Source: Aequorivita sp. CIP111184
GTDB lineage: Bacteria > Bacteroidota > Bacteroidia > Flavobacteriales > Flavobacteriaceae
Assembly (NCBI RefSeq): GCF_900489465.1
Contig: NZ_UEFQ01000029.1
Span: 33,530-97,529, forward strand
DNA: 64,000 nt
Direction: 5' to 3'
Of this stretch, positions 36,720-47,600 are shown piece by piece (within the stretch, counting starts at the first letter, position 1; each line of letters starts with the position of its first letter). Both the position numbers and the translations under genes were made by a program. A model generated the notes under the pieces. The model saw only the letters and a list, made by a program, of their open reading frames with translations. It was not told the DNA's origin and did no database searches.

Positions 36720-37764
36720 GAACAATTTTGATATTAATAGTTTGATTCGTCCAAATGTGGCCAAGATGAGGCCTTATAGCTCCGCGCGCGATGAATTCAA
36801 GGATTTTGATAGCGAAATGATTTTCCTAGACGCTAACGAAAACCCTTTTGAAACCAACGTAAACCGTTATCCTGACCCACAGCAACAAAAACTGAAAAGT
36901 ATTCTCTCAAAACAAAAGAATATTCCATCCAATCAAATTCTATTGGGTAATGGAAGTGACGAAGTACTGGACTTAATTTTCAGAGCTTTTTGCGAACCAG
37001 CAAAAGACAACATTATAACTTTGCCGCCAACCTATGGAATGTACAGCGTTTTGGCAAATTTGAACAATATTGAAAATAGAGAAGTACTGCTAGATTCAGA
37101 TTTTCAGCCTGATTTAGATGAAGTTTCAAGAACTGCGGATAAACGCACCAAACTTTTATTCATCTGTTCTCCCAATAATCCAACGGGAAATTTAATTACT
37201 TCGGAAAAGATTTTAAAACTGTTGAAAACCTTTAATGGTTTAATAGTAATTGACGAAGCTTACATTGATTTCGCATCAAAAGAAAGTTGGATTAAAAAAC
37301 TGAATGAATTCCCCAATTTAATTGTTACCCAAACTTTGTCAAAAGCATACGGTTTGGCAGGAATTCGCTTAGGAGTTTGTTATGCTTCCGCAGAAATAAT
37401 TGCAGTTTTAAACAAAATAAAACCTCCTTACAATATCAACGAATTGACTCAGAAATTCGCAATTGAGCGACTAGAAAATATTATAAAAATTAAATCCGAT
37501 ATATCCTTACTAAATGATGAAAAAATAGGTTTACTTAAAGCTTTAGTTGAAGTTACTTTTATTGAGAAAGTATATCCGACAGATGCGAATTTCATCCTCA
37601 TAAAAGTGGACAATGCCGAAAAACGCTATTCACAATTATTACAAAAAGGCATCGTAGTGCGAAATAGAAGTTCACAACCGCTTTGCGTGAATACCCTTCG
37701 TATAACTATTGGTACAGCTTCAGAAAATAAAAAACTAATTACCATTTTAAAAACATTGGAATAA
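36712..37764 (+). CDS. hisC: Histidinol-phosphate aminotransferase
   Basis: PLP enzyme transferring an amino group from glutamate to imidazole-acetol phosphate. The 350-residue fold-type I protein has [12 protein letters not shown] (cofactor phosphate region), [19 protein letters not shown] with the PLP-ring Asp, and the Schiff-base lysine K211 in [14 protein letters not shown]. Length is standard. It starts eight bases inside hisD and shares one base with hisB, so it is tightly coupled on both sides. Confidence 0.96.
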
Positions 37765-38900
37765 TGAAGAAACGCGTATTATTTATAGACCGCGACGGCA
37801 CTATCATAAAAGAAACCGTGGATGAGCAAATTGATGCTTTTGATAAAATGATTTTTTACCCGAAAGTGTTCACCTATCTGGGCAAGATCGCAAAGGAGCT
37901 GGATTTTGAGTTGGTGATGATTACCAACCAAGACGGTTTGGGAACAAGTGCATTTCCAGAAGAAACCTTTTGGCCCGTGCATAATTTCATTATGAAGGCT
38001 TTTGAAAATGAAGGTGTTATTTTTAAAAATGTATTTATTGACAAAACCTTTCCACACGAAAATGCAACTACTCGTAAACCAGGAACTGCGCTCTTGCAGC
38101 AATATTTCTCAGAAGATTATGATCTTGAAAATTCCTTTGTAATTGGAGATAGATTGACAGACATAGAACTTGCCAAAAACCTAGGCTCCAAAGGAATTTT
38201 TATCAACGACAATACTAATTTGGGTACGGGCGAAATTTCATTGAAAGTTGAAGAGCTTCAAACATACATCGCTTTGGAAACCAATGATTGGAAACATATT
38301 TATGAATTTCTGAAACTTAATAAACGTCTTGCTGAAATCGTCCGTAAAACAAACGAAACTGACATTTCAATAAAGTTAAACCTTGATGGAACCGGAAAAA
38401 GCGATATAAGTACCGGTATTGCATTCTTTGACCACATGCTGGATCAATTGGCGCGACACGGTCAAATGGACCTAGAGATCACCGTAAAAGGCGATTTGGA
38501 AGTAGATGAGCACCACACTATCGAGGATACCGCTATTGCGTTGGGTGAAGTTTTCAATAAAGCTCTCGGAAGTAAATTGGGAATGGAGCGTTACGGATTC
38601 TGTTTACCAATGGATGATTGTTTGGCGCAGGTTGCGATTGACTTCGGCGGACGTAATTGGCTGGTTTGGGATGCAGATTTCAAGCGCGAAATGATTGGTC
38701 AAATGCCAACGGAAATGTTTTACCATTTTTTTAAAAGCTTTACCGATGGCGCAAAAGCAAACCTCAACATTAAAGCGGAAGGAACCAACGAGCACCACAA
38801 AATAGAAGCTATATTTAAGGCTTTTGCAAAAGCAATAAAGATGGCAGTAAAACGCGATGCCGAAAAAATGATTTTACCATCTACTAAAGGAATGCTGTAA
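37764..38900 (+). CDS. hisB: Bifunctional histidinol-phosphatase / IGP dehydratase
   Basis: The 378-residue fusion carries the HAD-type histidinol-phosphatase in residues about 1-165 (nucleophile D9 and D11 in [30 protein letters not shown]) and imidazoleglycerol-phosphate dehydratase in about 185-378 ([42 protein letters not shown]), the His-rich motifs binding the two manganese ions. It supplies two non-adjacent steps of the pathway. Start and end abut its neighbours directly (hisH begins at the next base). Confidence 0.97.
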   Translation: MKKRVLFIDRDGTIIKETVDEQIDAFDKMIFYPKVFTYLGKIAKELDFELVMITNQDGLGTSAFPEETFWPVHNFIMKAFENEGVIFKNVFIDKTFPHENATTRKPGTALLQQYFSEDYDLENSFVIGDRLTDIELAKNLGSKGIFINDNTNLGTGEISLKVEELQTYIALETNDWKHIYEFLKLNKRLAEIVRKTNETDISIKLNLDGTGKSDISTGIAFFDHMLDQLARHGQMDLEITVKGDLEVDEHHTIEDTAIALGEVFNKALGSKLGMERYGFCLPMDDCLAQVAIDFGGRNWLVWDADFKREMIGQMPTEMFYHFFKSFTDGAKANLNIKAEGTNEHHKIEAIFKAFAKAIKMAVKRDAEKMILPSTKGML

Positions 38901-39482
38901 ATGAAAATAGTAATTATTAATTACGGAGCAGGTAATATTCAAAGTATCAAATTTGCTTTGAAACGCTTAGGCGTGGAAGCTATTTTGACCGACAACGAAA
39001 CTGAAATCCGAAATGCAGATAAAGTAATTTTTCCCGGTGTAGGCGAGGCGAGTAGCGCGATGCAAAAGTTGAAAGCTAGTGGCTTGGACAAAGTTATTCC
39101 CACATTAAAACAGCCTGTTTTGGGAATCTGTTTGGGAATGCAATTGCTTTGTAATTATTCTGAAGAAGGAAATACAGAAGGCTTGAGCGTTTTTGATGTT
39201 GATGTAATACGATTTTCTAACGAAGTAAAAGTGCCACAAATAGGGTGGAATCAAATTCAGAATCTGAAATCAGAGCTGTTTCAAAATGTTGCAGAAAAAG
39301 AATTTATGTATTTGGTGCATAGTTACTATGCGCCGCTATGTAAAGAAACTATTTCGACTTCCGATTACGGTATTCATTATACTTCGGCTTTGCAAAAAGA
39401 CAATTTTTACGGCGTGCAATTTCACCCTGAAAAAAGTAGCACTGCAGGAGAACAAATTTTAAAGAATTTTTTAGAACTATAG
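38901..39482 (+). CDS. hisH: Imidazole glycerol phosphate synthase, glutaminase subunit
   Basis: Hydrolyses glutamine and passes ammonia to HisF, which makes imidazole glycerol phosphate and AICAR. The 193-residue class I amidotransferase has the nucleophile C77 in GICLGMQLL, the PQIGWNQI segment, [10 protein letters not shown], and the catalytic His-Glu in [10 protein letters not shown]. It is placed between hisB and hisA with no or one-base gaps, matching the usual H-A-F order. Confidence 0.97.
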   Translation: MKIVIINYGAGNIQSIKFALKRLGVEAILTDNETEIRNADKVIFPGVGEASSAMQKLKASGLDKVIPTLKQPVLGICLGMQLLCNYSEEGNTEGLSVFDVDVIRFSNEVKVPQIGWNQIQNLKSELFQNVAEKEFMYLVHSYYAPLCKETISTSDYGIHYTSALQKDNFYGVQFHPEKSSTAGEQILKNFLEL

Positions 39483-39483
39483 C

Positions 39484-40242
39484 ATGCGAATAATACCAGC
39501 AATAGATATCATCGACGGAAAGTGTGTGCGCCTTTCAAAAGGCGATTATAGCACGAAAAAAATTTATAACGAAAATCCACTAGAAATAGCCAAACAATTT
39601 GAAGCTCACGGAATCCAATATTTGCATTTGGTAGATTTGGACGGCGCCAAAAGTAAGCACATAGTAAACCATAAGGTTTTGGAAGAAATCGCTTCGCAGA
39701 CATTATTAAAAATAGATTTCGGCGGCGGTTTGAAAACTGATGAGGATTTACGTATTGCTTTTGAATGCGGCGCCAACCAAATCACTGGTGGCAGTATAGC
39801 CGTAAAAAATCCAGTTACTTTCAAAAGTTGGTTAAACCAATTTGGAAGTGAAAAAATAATTCTAGGTGCTGATGCAAAAGATGAAAAAGTTGCAATAGGT
39901 GGTTGGATTGAAGATTCAAATGAAGCTTTAATTCCTTTTATTCAAAAGTATTTAGAAGAGGGCATTAGTTACGTAATCTGCACAGACATCAGTAAAGATG
40001 GAATGTTAGAAGGTCCATCCTTTGAATTATACAAGAAAATTATTGTCGAATGTCAGTCTGAGCGCAGTCGAAGACCTAATAGAAAAGAAATCAAACTTAT
40101 AGCTTCCGGGGGAATCTCCACTTTCGAAGAATTGCCAAAATTAGCTGAGATTGGCTGCGAAGGAGTTATCATCGGCAAAGCAATTTATGAAAATCGAATT
40201 TCATTAAAACAACTAGAAAAATATATTTTAAATGCTTTGTAA
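39484..40242 (+). CDS. hisA: ProFAR isomerase HisA with a repeat-derived insertion
   Basis: A (beta-alpha)8 barrel isomerase opening the ribose of ProFAR. The 252-residue protein retains the catalytic Asp near the N-terminus ([14 protein letters not shown]), the phosphate-binding GGGLKTDED and [12 protein letters not shown] loops and the second Asp region ([17 protein letters not shown]). Residues about 189-202, [13 protein letters not shown] after VE, are not family-like: the bases 40049-40077 coding for most of this stretch are a copy of the dispersed CTCGACTGCGCTC-type palindromic element. The insertion lies between helix 6 and strand 7, away from the active-site end of the barrel, so activity is probably kept. 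It overlaps hisF by 11 bases. Confidence 0.95.
   Translation: MRIIPAIDIIDGKCVRLSKGDYSTKKIYNENPLEIAKQFEAHGIQYLHLVDLDGAKSKHIVNHKVLEEIASQTLLKIDFGGGLKTDEDLRIAFECGANQITGGSIAVKNPVTFKSWLNQFGSEKIILGADAKDEKVAIGGWIEDSNEALIPFIQKYLEEGISYVICTDISKDGMLEGPSFELYKKIIVECQSERSRRPNRKEIKLIASGGISTFEELPKLAEIGCEGVIIGKAIYENRISLKQLEKYILNAL
40049..40077. repeat. Dispersed palindromic repeat, copy R2, inside hisA
   Basis: AATGTCAGTCTGAGCGCAGT continuing CGAAGACCT. The reverse complement reads CTTCGACTGCGCTCAGAC, the same family as the elements at 59130-59189 and 63405-63426. GTCT and AGAC flank the core, giving an imperfect stem. It keeps the hisA frame and adds no stop codon. Confidence 0.7.
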
Positions 40243-40993
40243 ACGAATAATACCGTGTTTGGATATAAAAAACGGCAGAACCGTGAAAGGAATCAATTTC
40301 CTTGATTTGCGTGACGCTGGAGATCCTGTAGAGCTTGCAAAATTCTATTCTGAAAACGGAGCGGACGAGCTGGTTTTTTTGGATATTTCAGCGACTGAAG
40401 AACGGAGAAAAACGTTGGCTGACTTAGTTTTAAAGGTAGCAGAAACCATCAATATTCCTTTTACAGTGGGAGGCGGAATTTCTTCTGTGGAAGATGTGGA
40501 AATTTTATTGAATAATGGAGCTGATAAGGTTTCTATAAATTCTTCGGCAGTAAAAAATCCGCAATTAATAAATGATCTGGCCTCAAGGTTTGGTTCGCAG
40601 TGCATCGTAGTTGCGATTGATGCAAAGCAGATTGACGCTAATTGGAAAGTGCATTTAGTGGGAGGGAAGGTACTAACTGAGTTGGATTTGTTTGAATGGG
40701 CAAAAGAAGTAGAACAGCGCGGCGCTGGAGAAATTCTTTTTACATCGATGGATCACGACGGGACCAAAAATGGCTTTGCAAATGAAGCTTTATCAAAACT
40801 TTCAACTGCTTTAAATATACCAATAATCGCTTCTGGCGGGGCGGGAACTATGCAGCATTTTACAGATGCTTTTATTGAAGGAAAAGCGGATGCCGCATTG
40901 GCTGCCAGCGTTTTTCACTTTAAAGAAATTACAATATCAGATTTAAAAAACGAATTACAAATACAGGGAATTCCAGTGCGAATTACGAATTAA
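40232..40993 (+). CDS. hisF: Imidazole glycerol phosphate synthase, cyclase subunit
   Basis: HisF forms the imidazole ring from PRFAR with ammonia delivered by HisH. The 253-residue barrel has both catalytic Asp regions ([13 protein letters not shown] and [12 protein letters not shown]), phosphate-binding [12 protein letters not shown] and [13 protein letters not shown]. The N-terminus [12 protein letters not shown] is canonical. The C-terminal residues (IPVRITN) are coded by an ATTACGAATTAAG-like stretch that resembles short repeat words found in nearby spacers. Confidence 0.97.
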   Translation: MLCKRIIPCLDIKNGRTVKGINFLDLRDAGDPVELAKFYSENGADELVFLDISATEERRKTLADLVLKVAETINIPFTVGGGISSVEDVEILLNNGADKVSINSSAVKNPQLINDLASRFGSQCIVVAIDAKQIDANWKVHLVGGKVLTELDLFEWAKEVEQRGAGEILFTSMDHDGTKNGFANEALSKLSTALNIPIIASGGAGTMQHFTDAFIEGKADAALAASVFHFKEITISDLKNELQIQGIPVRITN

Positions 40994-41013
40994 GAACAGA
41001 AAAAAAAGAAGCG

Positions 41014-41619
41014 ATGAATATAGATTTTAAAAAATATAATGATGGACTTGTTCCAGCGATAATTCAGGATAATACTTCCAATAAAGTGCTGATGCTTGGG
41101 TATATGAATGAGGAAGCTTTTTTGAAAACGAACCAGTCTAAAAAGGTTACTTTTTTTAGTAGAAGCAAGCAAAGACTTTGGACAAAAGGGGAGGAAAGCG
41201 GTAATTTTTTGAATCTCGTTTCCATTGCGGTAGATTGTGATAATGATGCTTTATTGATTAAGGTGAATCCTATAGGTCCTGTTTGCCACAAAGGCACTGA
41301 TACGTGTTGGCAAGAAGAAAATGTTTCAGATTTCGGCTTTCTTTCAGAGTTGGAAAACATTATTCAAAATAGAAAAGAAAACGCTGAAAATGAGGATTCA
41401 TATGTTTCATCGCTTTTCAGAAAAGGCATTAATAAAATAGCCCAGAAAGTAGGTGAGGAGGCAGTAGAAGTAGTTATTGAAGCAAAGGACAACAATGACG
41501 AACTATTTTTGGGAGAAAGCGCAGATTTGCTTTTTCATTACTTGATCCTTCTTCAGGCAAAGGGTTTTACGCTGAGTAATGTAGAGAAAATACTTCGGAA
41601 ACGCCATAAACAGGAATAA
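41014..41619 (+). CDS. hisIE: Bifunctional phosphoribosyl-AMP cyclohydrolase / phosphoribosyl-ATP pyrophosphatase
   Basis: Second and third steps of the pathway in one 201-residue protein. The HisI part (about 1-105) has VLMLGYMNEEAF, FFSRSKQRLWTKGEESGN and the metal-ligand Cys residues in VDCDNDALL and CHKGTDTCW. The HisE part (about 110-201) has the helical MazG-like motif KVGEEAVEVVIEAKD and ESADLLFHYLILL. It is the last gene of the operon, 20 bases after hisF. No clear terminator is seen before corA. Confidence 0.97.
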   Translation: MNIDFKKYNDGLVPAIIQDNTSNKVLMLGYMNEEAFLKTNQSKKVTFFSRSKQRLWTKGEESGNFLNLVSIAVDCDNDALLIKVNPIGPVCHKGTDTCWQEENVSDFGFLSELENIIQNRKENAENEDSYVSSLFRKGINKIAQKVGEEAVEVVIEAKDNNDELFLGESADLLFHYLILLQAKGFTLSNVEKILRKRHKQE

Positions 41620-41663
41620 TCTTTATACTTTTTCCTACCTTTAAAAAAATAATCCGCTTTTTT

Positions 41664-42752
41664 ATGTCTGCTAGAAGAAGAAAAAAACAACAAACCACTA
41701 AAATACAACCCAAAAGAGCAAAAAACCTTTCCCCTGGAACGGTAACCTATACTGGTAAAAAAACCACTACGGTTACAAAATTGGATATTATTGATTACTC
41801 CAAAGAAGACTACGAACGTTTTGAAACGCATAACATACAAGACGCCTTTAAATATGAAGATTCCACACACATAACTTGGATAAACGTACACGGATTAAAC
41901 AATACTGATGATATAATCACCCTCGGAAACCATTTTGAGCTGCACCCACTTATTCAAGAAGATATTGTAACTACCAACCAGCGACCAAAGATTGATGAAT
42001 ATGAGGAATACCTTTTTATTGTTTTCAAGATGTTACATTACGATGACGATGAGCAATTGACCAATGAACACGTGAGTATGGTGATGGGTAAGGATTATGT
42101 GATAACCTTTCAAGAAGCCGAAGGCGATGTTTTTGGGGATCTGCGCGAACGTTTGGAACATGGTAAGGGAAGAATACGAAGTTCTGGTGCAGACTATTTA
42201 ATGTTTGCCATTCTTGATGCTATTGTAGATAATTACTTCACGGTAATTGAATTTTTAAGCAATAAATTAGAATTACTGGAAGACAAACTTTTTGGTGATA
42301 AAGAAGACCAAAATATTACTGAAGAAATACAGGACCTTAAAAAGGAAATACTCAAAATTAGAAAAGCGGTTATACCATTAAGGGAAGTGGTAAACAGACT
42401 TGAAAAAATAGAGACCCCGCTTATTGAGGAGCGTACCAACAAATACATTCGCGATTTATACGATCATATTATTCAAGTAAACGAAAGTGTTGAAATATAC
42501 CGAGATATGATTTGGGGCTTGATGGATATGTATATGACCACCATTAGCAACAAAATGAATGAGGTGATGAAAGTGTTGACCATAATGGCTTCCATTTTTA
42601 TACCTCTCACTTTTATGGCGGGAATTTACGGGATGAATTTTGACCACATACCCGAACTTCATTTTAGGTACGGCTATTATTACCTCTGGGGGGCAATGAT
42701 ATGTGTATTTTTTGGTATGATTTGGTATTTCAAACGGAAGAAGTGGTTGTGA
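41664..42752 (+). CDS. corA: Magnesium/cobalt transporter CorA
   Basis: A pentameric inner-membrane Mg2+ channel. The 362-residue protein has a basic N-terminal tail (SARRRKKQQTTK), a large cytoplasmic funnel domain with the long stalk helix (about 225-300) and two C-terminal helices (about 300-320 and 336-355). The selectivity motif GMN is in AGIYGMNFDH, and the last residues KRKKW form the basic ring expected on the cytoplasmic side. The 44-base gap after hisIE lacks a convincing terminator, so some read-through from the his operon is possible. Confidence 0.95.
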   Translation: MSARRRKKQQTTKIQPKRAKNLSPGTVTYTGKKTTTVTKLDIIDYSKEDYERFETHNIQDAFKYEDSTHITWINVHGLNNTDDIITLGNHFELHPLIQEDIVTTNQRPKIDEYEEYLFIVFKMLHYDDDEQLTNEHVSMVMGKDYVITFQEAEGDVFGDLRERLEHGKGRIRSSGADYLMFAILDAIVDNYFTVIEFLSNKLELLEDKLFGDKEDQNITEEIQDLKKEILKIRKAVIPLREVVNRLEKIETPLIEERTNKYIRDLYDHIIQVNESVEIYRDMIWGLMDMYMTTISNKMNEVMKVLTIMASIFIPLTFMAGIYGMNFDHIPELHFRYGYYYLWGAMICVFFGMIWYFKRKKWL

Positions 42753-42760
42753 TGCAAATA

Positions 42761-42781
42761 ATATCTTCGAAGATATCTTTG
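42761..42781 (+). promoter_or_regulatory. 16-bp palindrome overlapping a -7 box before msrBA
   Basis: ATATCTTCGAAGATAT (42761-42776) is a perfect palindrome 8 bases after the corA stop. TATCTTTG (42774-42781), a perfect -7 box, overlaps its right arm. If this is the msrB promoter the leader is about 155 bases long. An operator role is inferred from the overlap. Confidence 0.4.
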
Positions 42782-42942
42782 CGTATCGAATGGCATTAAT
42801 AACTCATTATTAAAAGTTTGTAGCTCTTCACCTGCCGTTCATACTTTTTAGTTTGTCTTCGTAATTTGAAGCTATTTTTAACGACAAAATATACCGAGAA
42901 CTACAATAGAATTAATTTAGAAATAATATCAAAAAAGACAAT

Positions 42943-43401
42943 ATGTTAACTTGGAAAGAAGTAATAAATTTTACTTTAAATGGCAACCCCGTTCCTGATA
43001 GGCGCGTGGAAAAAACTGAATCGGAATGGAAAGCTTTGTTGACTCCGGAACAATTCCGTATTACCCGCAAAAAAGGAACAGAAGCACCTAATAGCGGTGC
43101 TCTTTGCAGTATTTATGATGAAGGAAAATACAATTGTGTCTGCTGTGATACTCCTTTATTTGACTCTACAATAAAATTTTCATCAAGTTCTGGCTGGCCT
43201 AGTTTTACACAGCCCATTACTGAAAATGCTATTCAATATGAAAAAGATACTGCCTTTGGGATGGTGCGTGTAGAAGTTATGTGCAACACCTGCGATGCCC
43301 ATTTGGGTCACGTTTTTCCTGACGGTCCCGCACCAAGCGGCTTGCGTTATTGCATTAATTCAGAATCAATGAAATTACAAACTAAAGGAAAGGAAGTTTA
43401 A
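42943..43401 (+). CDS. msrB: Peptide-methionine (R)-S-oxide reductase MsrB
   Basis: Repairs the R diastereomer of methionine sulfoxide in proteins. The 152-residue protein has two CxxC zinc pairs (CVCCD and CNTCDAHLG), SSSGWPSF, and the catalytic Cys in LRYCINS. No signal peptide is present, so it is cytoplasmic. The N-terminal 40 residues (WKEVINFTLNGNPVPDRRVEKT) are an extension common in Bacteroidetes. msrA follows after two bases, so both epimers are handled from one message. Confidence 0.96.
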   Translation: MLTWKEVINFTLNGNPVPDRRVEKTESEWKALLTPEQFRITRKKGTEAPNSGALCSIYDEGKYNCVCCDTPLFDSTIKFSSSSGWPSFTQPITENAIQYEKDTAFGMVRVEVMCNTCDAHLGHVFPDGPAPSGLRYCINSESMKLQTKGKEV

Positions 43402-43403
43402 AA

Positions 43404-43955
43404 ATGAAAAACAATAAAATGGAATTAATGACTGTAGGTGGTGGATGCTTTTGGTGCATAGAAGCTGTATTTAACGAAGTTAAAGGAGTAGAAAAGGTAG
43501 TGTCTGGATATACAGGTGGAACAGTCCCTGGAAAACCAACTTATCGCGAAGTGTGCTCTGGATTAACGGGTCATGCCGAAGTGGTACAGGTAACTTTTGA
43601 TTCATCCATAATATCATATGAAGATCTATTAGTCATTTTTATGACTAGCCACGATCCAACATCGCTTAATCGTCAGGGTGGCGATGCGGGTACGCAATAT
43701 CGTTCTGTTATTTATTACCACAACGAAAGCCAAAAGGAAATAGCAGAAGCTGTGGCTAAAGAAATGGCTCCTTATTACGAAAACCCAATAGTAACTGAAA
43801 TAAGTGCTTTACAAACCTTTTACGAAGCAGAGGATAATCATCAAGATTATTACAAAAACAATCAATCTGCAGGCTATTGCAGTGCAGTAATAACACCAAA
43901 ATTGGCAAGACTACGTAAAATGCACTCCGATAAACTTAAAAATGTTTCGGCATAA
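43404..43955 (+). CDS. msrA: Peptide-methionine (S)-S-oxide reductase MsrA
   Basis: Repairs the S diastereomer. The 183-residue protein carries the GGGCFWCIEAVF motif with the catalytic Cys near residue 16, GYTGGTVPGKPTYREVCSGLTGH, and a C-terminal resolving-Cys region (NQSAGYCSAVI). It is coupled to msrB, here in the order B-A as separate proteins rather than the fusion found in many bacteria. Confidence 0.96.
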   Translation: MKNNKMELMTVGGGCFWCIEAVFNEVKGVEKVVSGYTGGTVPGKPTYREVCSGLTGHAEVVQVTFDSSIISYEDLLVIFMTSHDPTSLNRQGGDAGTQYRSVIYYHNESQKEIAEAVAKEMAPYYENPIVTEISALQTFYEAEDNHQDYYKNNQSAGYCSAVITPKLARLRKMHSDKLKNVSA

Positions 43956-44219
43956 AATAATGAATAATTACCTAATTGCCTTTTTAACATAGATATCTAT
44001 ACTTTTTTAAAAAAACTAAATAGCAATAATTGGACAAGTATAATTACTCAGAATGAATGAGAGAAAAATTAAAATTTTAATTAGGAACAGGAATTTTTAT
44101 GCTCGAAATCGAAAATAGTACTGGAATGGTCGGATAAAAAAATATCAACAATGCAAATAGAACCAAAAAAGCATTAATTACTTTCTTATTGCAATATCTT
44201 GGCATTTAACCTACTAACT

Positions 44220-44627
44220 TCAATTGTTCTGAAAAGAACTAACTATTGAAATTAATTCCCCAGGTTTTATTGGTTTAATGATGTAATCAGAAATTTCTCC
44301 AATTCTTTTAGCTTTCTCAATATCATTCGGGTCTACAGATGACGACACCATATAGATCAAGATTTTCTTTCCTACTCTTGGTTTAATTTTTAGGTATTCA
44401 TCCATAAACTGATATCCATCCATTATAGGCATATTAATATCCAAAAGAATAATATCGGGAAGATTTTCACTAGTATCCAAATTTTTTATAAAAAAATCCA
44501 AGGCTTCTTCTCCATCAGAAAACACCATAATATCATTGGCTAGGTTATATGCTCTAATTGTCTTTGTAATAGTGTATTGGTATATACTATCATCATCAAT
44601 AATACAGATATTATAGAAATTTTGCAT
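44220..44627 (-). CDS. Single-domain response regulator
   Basis: A 135-residue CheY-like receiver without output domain. The acidic patch is in CIIDDDSIY (D11-D13), the phospho-acceptor is D63 in LLDINMPIMDGY, and the conserved Lys is in YIIKPIKPGEL. Its start overlaps the end of the upstream sensor kinase gene by 17 bases, so it is almost certainly the partner of that kinase. It probably acts through protein-protein contact or as a phosphate carrier. Confidence 0.93.
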   Translation of the reverse strand: MQNFYNICIIDDDSIYQYTITKTIRAYNLANDIMVFSDGEEALDFFIKNLDTSENLPDIILLDINMPIMDGYQFMDEYLKIKPRVGKKILIYMVSSSVDPNDIEKAKRIGEISDYIIKPIKPGELISIVSSFQNN

Positions 44628-47600
44628 CGCTGTTATTATTAAAAATTATTGTAAAAATAGAGCCTTTGTTTACTTTGCTTGTTGCAAATATAGTGCCTCC
44701 CATAGTATCTACCTGTATTTTTGTAAGATAAAGTCCTACGCCTTTAGCATCCGGGTGTCTGTGAAATGTTTTATATAGTCCAAATAATTTATGTCCGTGT
44801 TTTTCCAAATCCATCCCTAATCCATTATCCCGTATTGTAAGGTTAACTTTTTGTTCAATTATTTTTGTTTCAATATGTATTTCGGGATTTCTATCTGGGG
44901 ATCGATATTTTATGGCATTTGTTATTAAATTAAGAAAAATACTTTCCAAATACGTTTTATGATATTCAATAGTGGGTACTTCAGAGAAATTACTTGTTAT
45001 AACTGAATTGGTTTTAATAATTTGACCTGAGAGTATTTCTCTTGTTTTATTAAGAGTTTCTTCAAAATCTATTAATTCTAAATCTTTCTCACTAACTTTT
45101 TTAGTTTTCAGTGCTTCAATCAAAGTATTGAGGGTGGAGGTAAGGTGGCCAATTACCAGTTCAAATTTTTCGAATAATACTTTTTTTTCATCTTCATTTT
45201 CTTCAATATCATATAAATGTAATAGTGCATTTAAATTACTAACTGGAGAACGCAAGTTATGAGATGTAATATGCGCAAAATCTGCCAATTGTTTATTTTG
45301 TCCGGAAAGATGTTGCGTTAATGTTTCTAAATTTTCTTTGGCTTGGATTATTTTGCGTTCTGCTAATTTCTGCACTGTAACATCACGAATTGCTGCAGAA
45401 ACTAAGAGTCCTTCTTCAGTTTGTAGGGGGCTAAGGCTTATTTGAATGGGTATTTCCTTTCCTTTTTTATTAATTCCATATAATTCCTTTTCTTTTCCTA
45501 CTCCCATAGCCCTAACATTCGGATTAGCAAAAAATCCATTGCGCTGTTCAGTGTGGTTGTAATTGTCGGTAAATCTTGCAGGGATAAGTATTTCTACTGG
45601 TTTATTGAACAATTCGTCAATATGGTATCCGAATAATATTTCAGCTTGTTTATTTATGAGTTGTATCTTTCCCTTTTCATTTACTATTACCATAGCATCG
45701 GGGGCAGACTCTAAAAGACCTCGGAATTTATTCTCTGCCATTCTTTGTTCGGTTATATCCTGGCATGTTCCAATCATTTCAACTACCTCATTTTTTTCAT
45801 TGGTAATAACCTCTCCTAAAAGCTGAACAGTTTTTAGCGTTCCATCTCCTGCTATAATGCGATGTGTAAATCTTTGCAGACTTTTTTCATCTACGGTTTT
45901 ACTAAAATATTTAGTTACAATATCTCTATCATCAGGATGCACAAAATTGAAATAAGTATCAAAACTTAAACTTTTAGTTTCCTTATCAAGTTTGAAAATA
46001 TTATAAAGGTTATTAGACCATTCTACTTTGTCTATAACAGTGTCCCATTGCCAATTTCCCATCAATGTAATCTCTTCGGCGAAATTAAGTAACTGATTTT
46101 TTCGCAATAGTTCATTTTCTGCAATTCTCTTTTCTGAAATATCTGTTGAGATTCCTAAAAAACCAATAAGTTCACCTTTTTCATCTTTTATTGATGTTAA
46201 GGTTAATTGTATAGGTATAGTTGATCCATCTTTTCTTTTATAATTCCACTCACGAGTATCATATGCATCGTGCTTAGCCAATTCTTCCTGTGCACTTAAT
46301 CCTACCGGATCTTTATGGTATAATTTTGCAATGTCAATTCTAAATGCATCAAATTCCTCTTGAAAATGGAAAATTTTAGGTCTCTGTAAGCCAATCATTT
46401 CAGAGGCTGAATATCCAGTTAAGATTTCTGCACCGCGATTGAATTGACTAATAATACCATCAATTTCAGTAGCTACAATAGCAACGGCACCAGAGTTAAA
46501 TATTGCTTTTAGTTCGGTATGCGCTTTATTTAAAGCAATCTGTGAAATTTTTATATTATTTATATCTTGAAATACTCCAAAAAGACGCGTACACTTGCCG
46601 TCCACCATTTCTGACTGGCCAATAGCCCGAGTCCAAACAACAGTACCAGTTGTAGTTACCAATTCCACTTCTATATCATAGGGAGTGCCTTTTTCCGCGG
46701 CTTGTTTCACAGCTTCTTCAATAGTATCTCTGCTTTTTCCTTCCTTAAAAAAATTTATTGCTGTATTTAAACCCGGTTTATAATCTTGGGGTACATTATG
46801 AATTTCACAGACAACTTTACTCCAAATAACTTTATTGTTTTCTAGGTCTACTTCCCAGGTTCCTATTCTTGCAACCTCATTGGTTTTATCAAGTATTTTT
46901 TGGATTCGAATTCTATCGCTATCCTTTTCTTTTAAAGCTGTTATATCGCCTGTATGCATAATCAGCCCCCCAATTTCGCCTTCAGAAATATACCAAGGTC
47001 TTACATCCCAATAAATCCATTGTACTGTTCCATCGGCACGTTTAAAAGGGGCTTCATCACAACTATCAATGGCTCCATTAAGACATTTTTGATGATTTTC
47101 CTTCCAATCATCACCAATTTCGGGAAAGATGTCATAATGGGATCTACCAATAATTTGTTTCCCTTCCATTTTGTAATCTCTTATCCATTGCTGTGATACG
47201 GCTATATATTTCATTTCCTTATCAAGCATTGCAATAGCTGTAGGGGCCTGTTCAATAAAAATTTTATTGTATTCCTCAGAGGTCTCAAGATCTGTTTTGA
47301 GCTTAGTTAGCTCAATCATACTCAACTTCAATTTGTTTTCTGAAATAGCCAACTCGCTATTGGATTTTAAAAGCTCCTTATTTTTTTTGATAAGGTGATT
47401 TAAGGCAGGAGCCAAAACAAAGAGAAATTCACTAATCAGTATTAAAAAAGCAATTATGGCAAGAATGTACATTATGTGTTTTAAATCCTTGAGATTTTCA
47501 TCTGCATTTTTGAGGTATTCATTAGTGATGCTATTTAATATTATTGAATAGGGGAGTTCGGCTTCTTTGACCTTTTCGAGAGAATTTTTTAAAATTTGTG

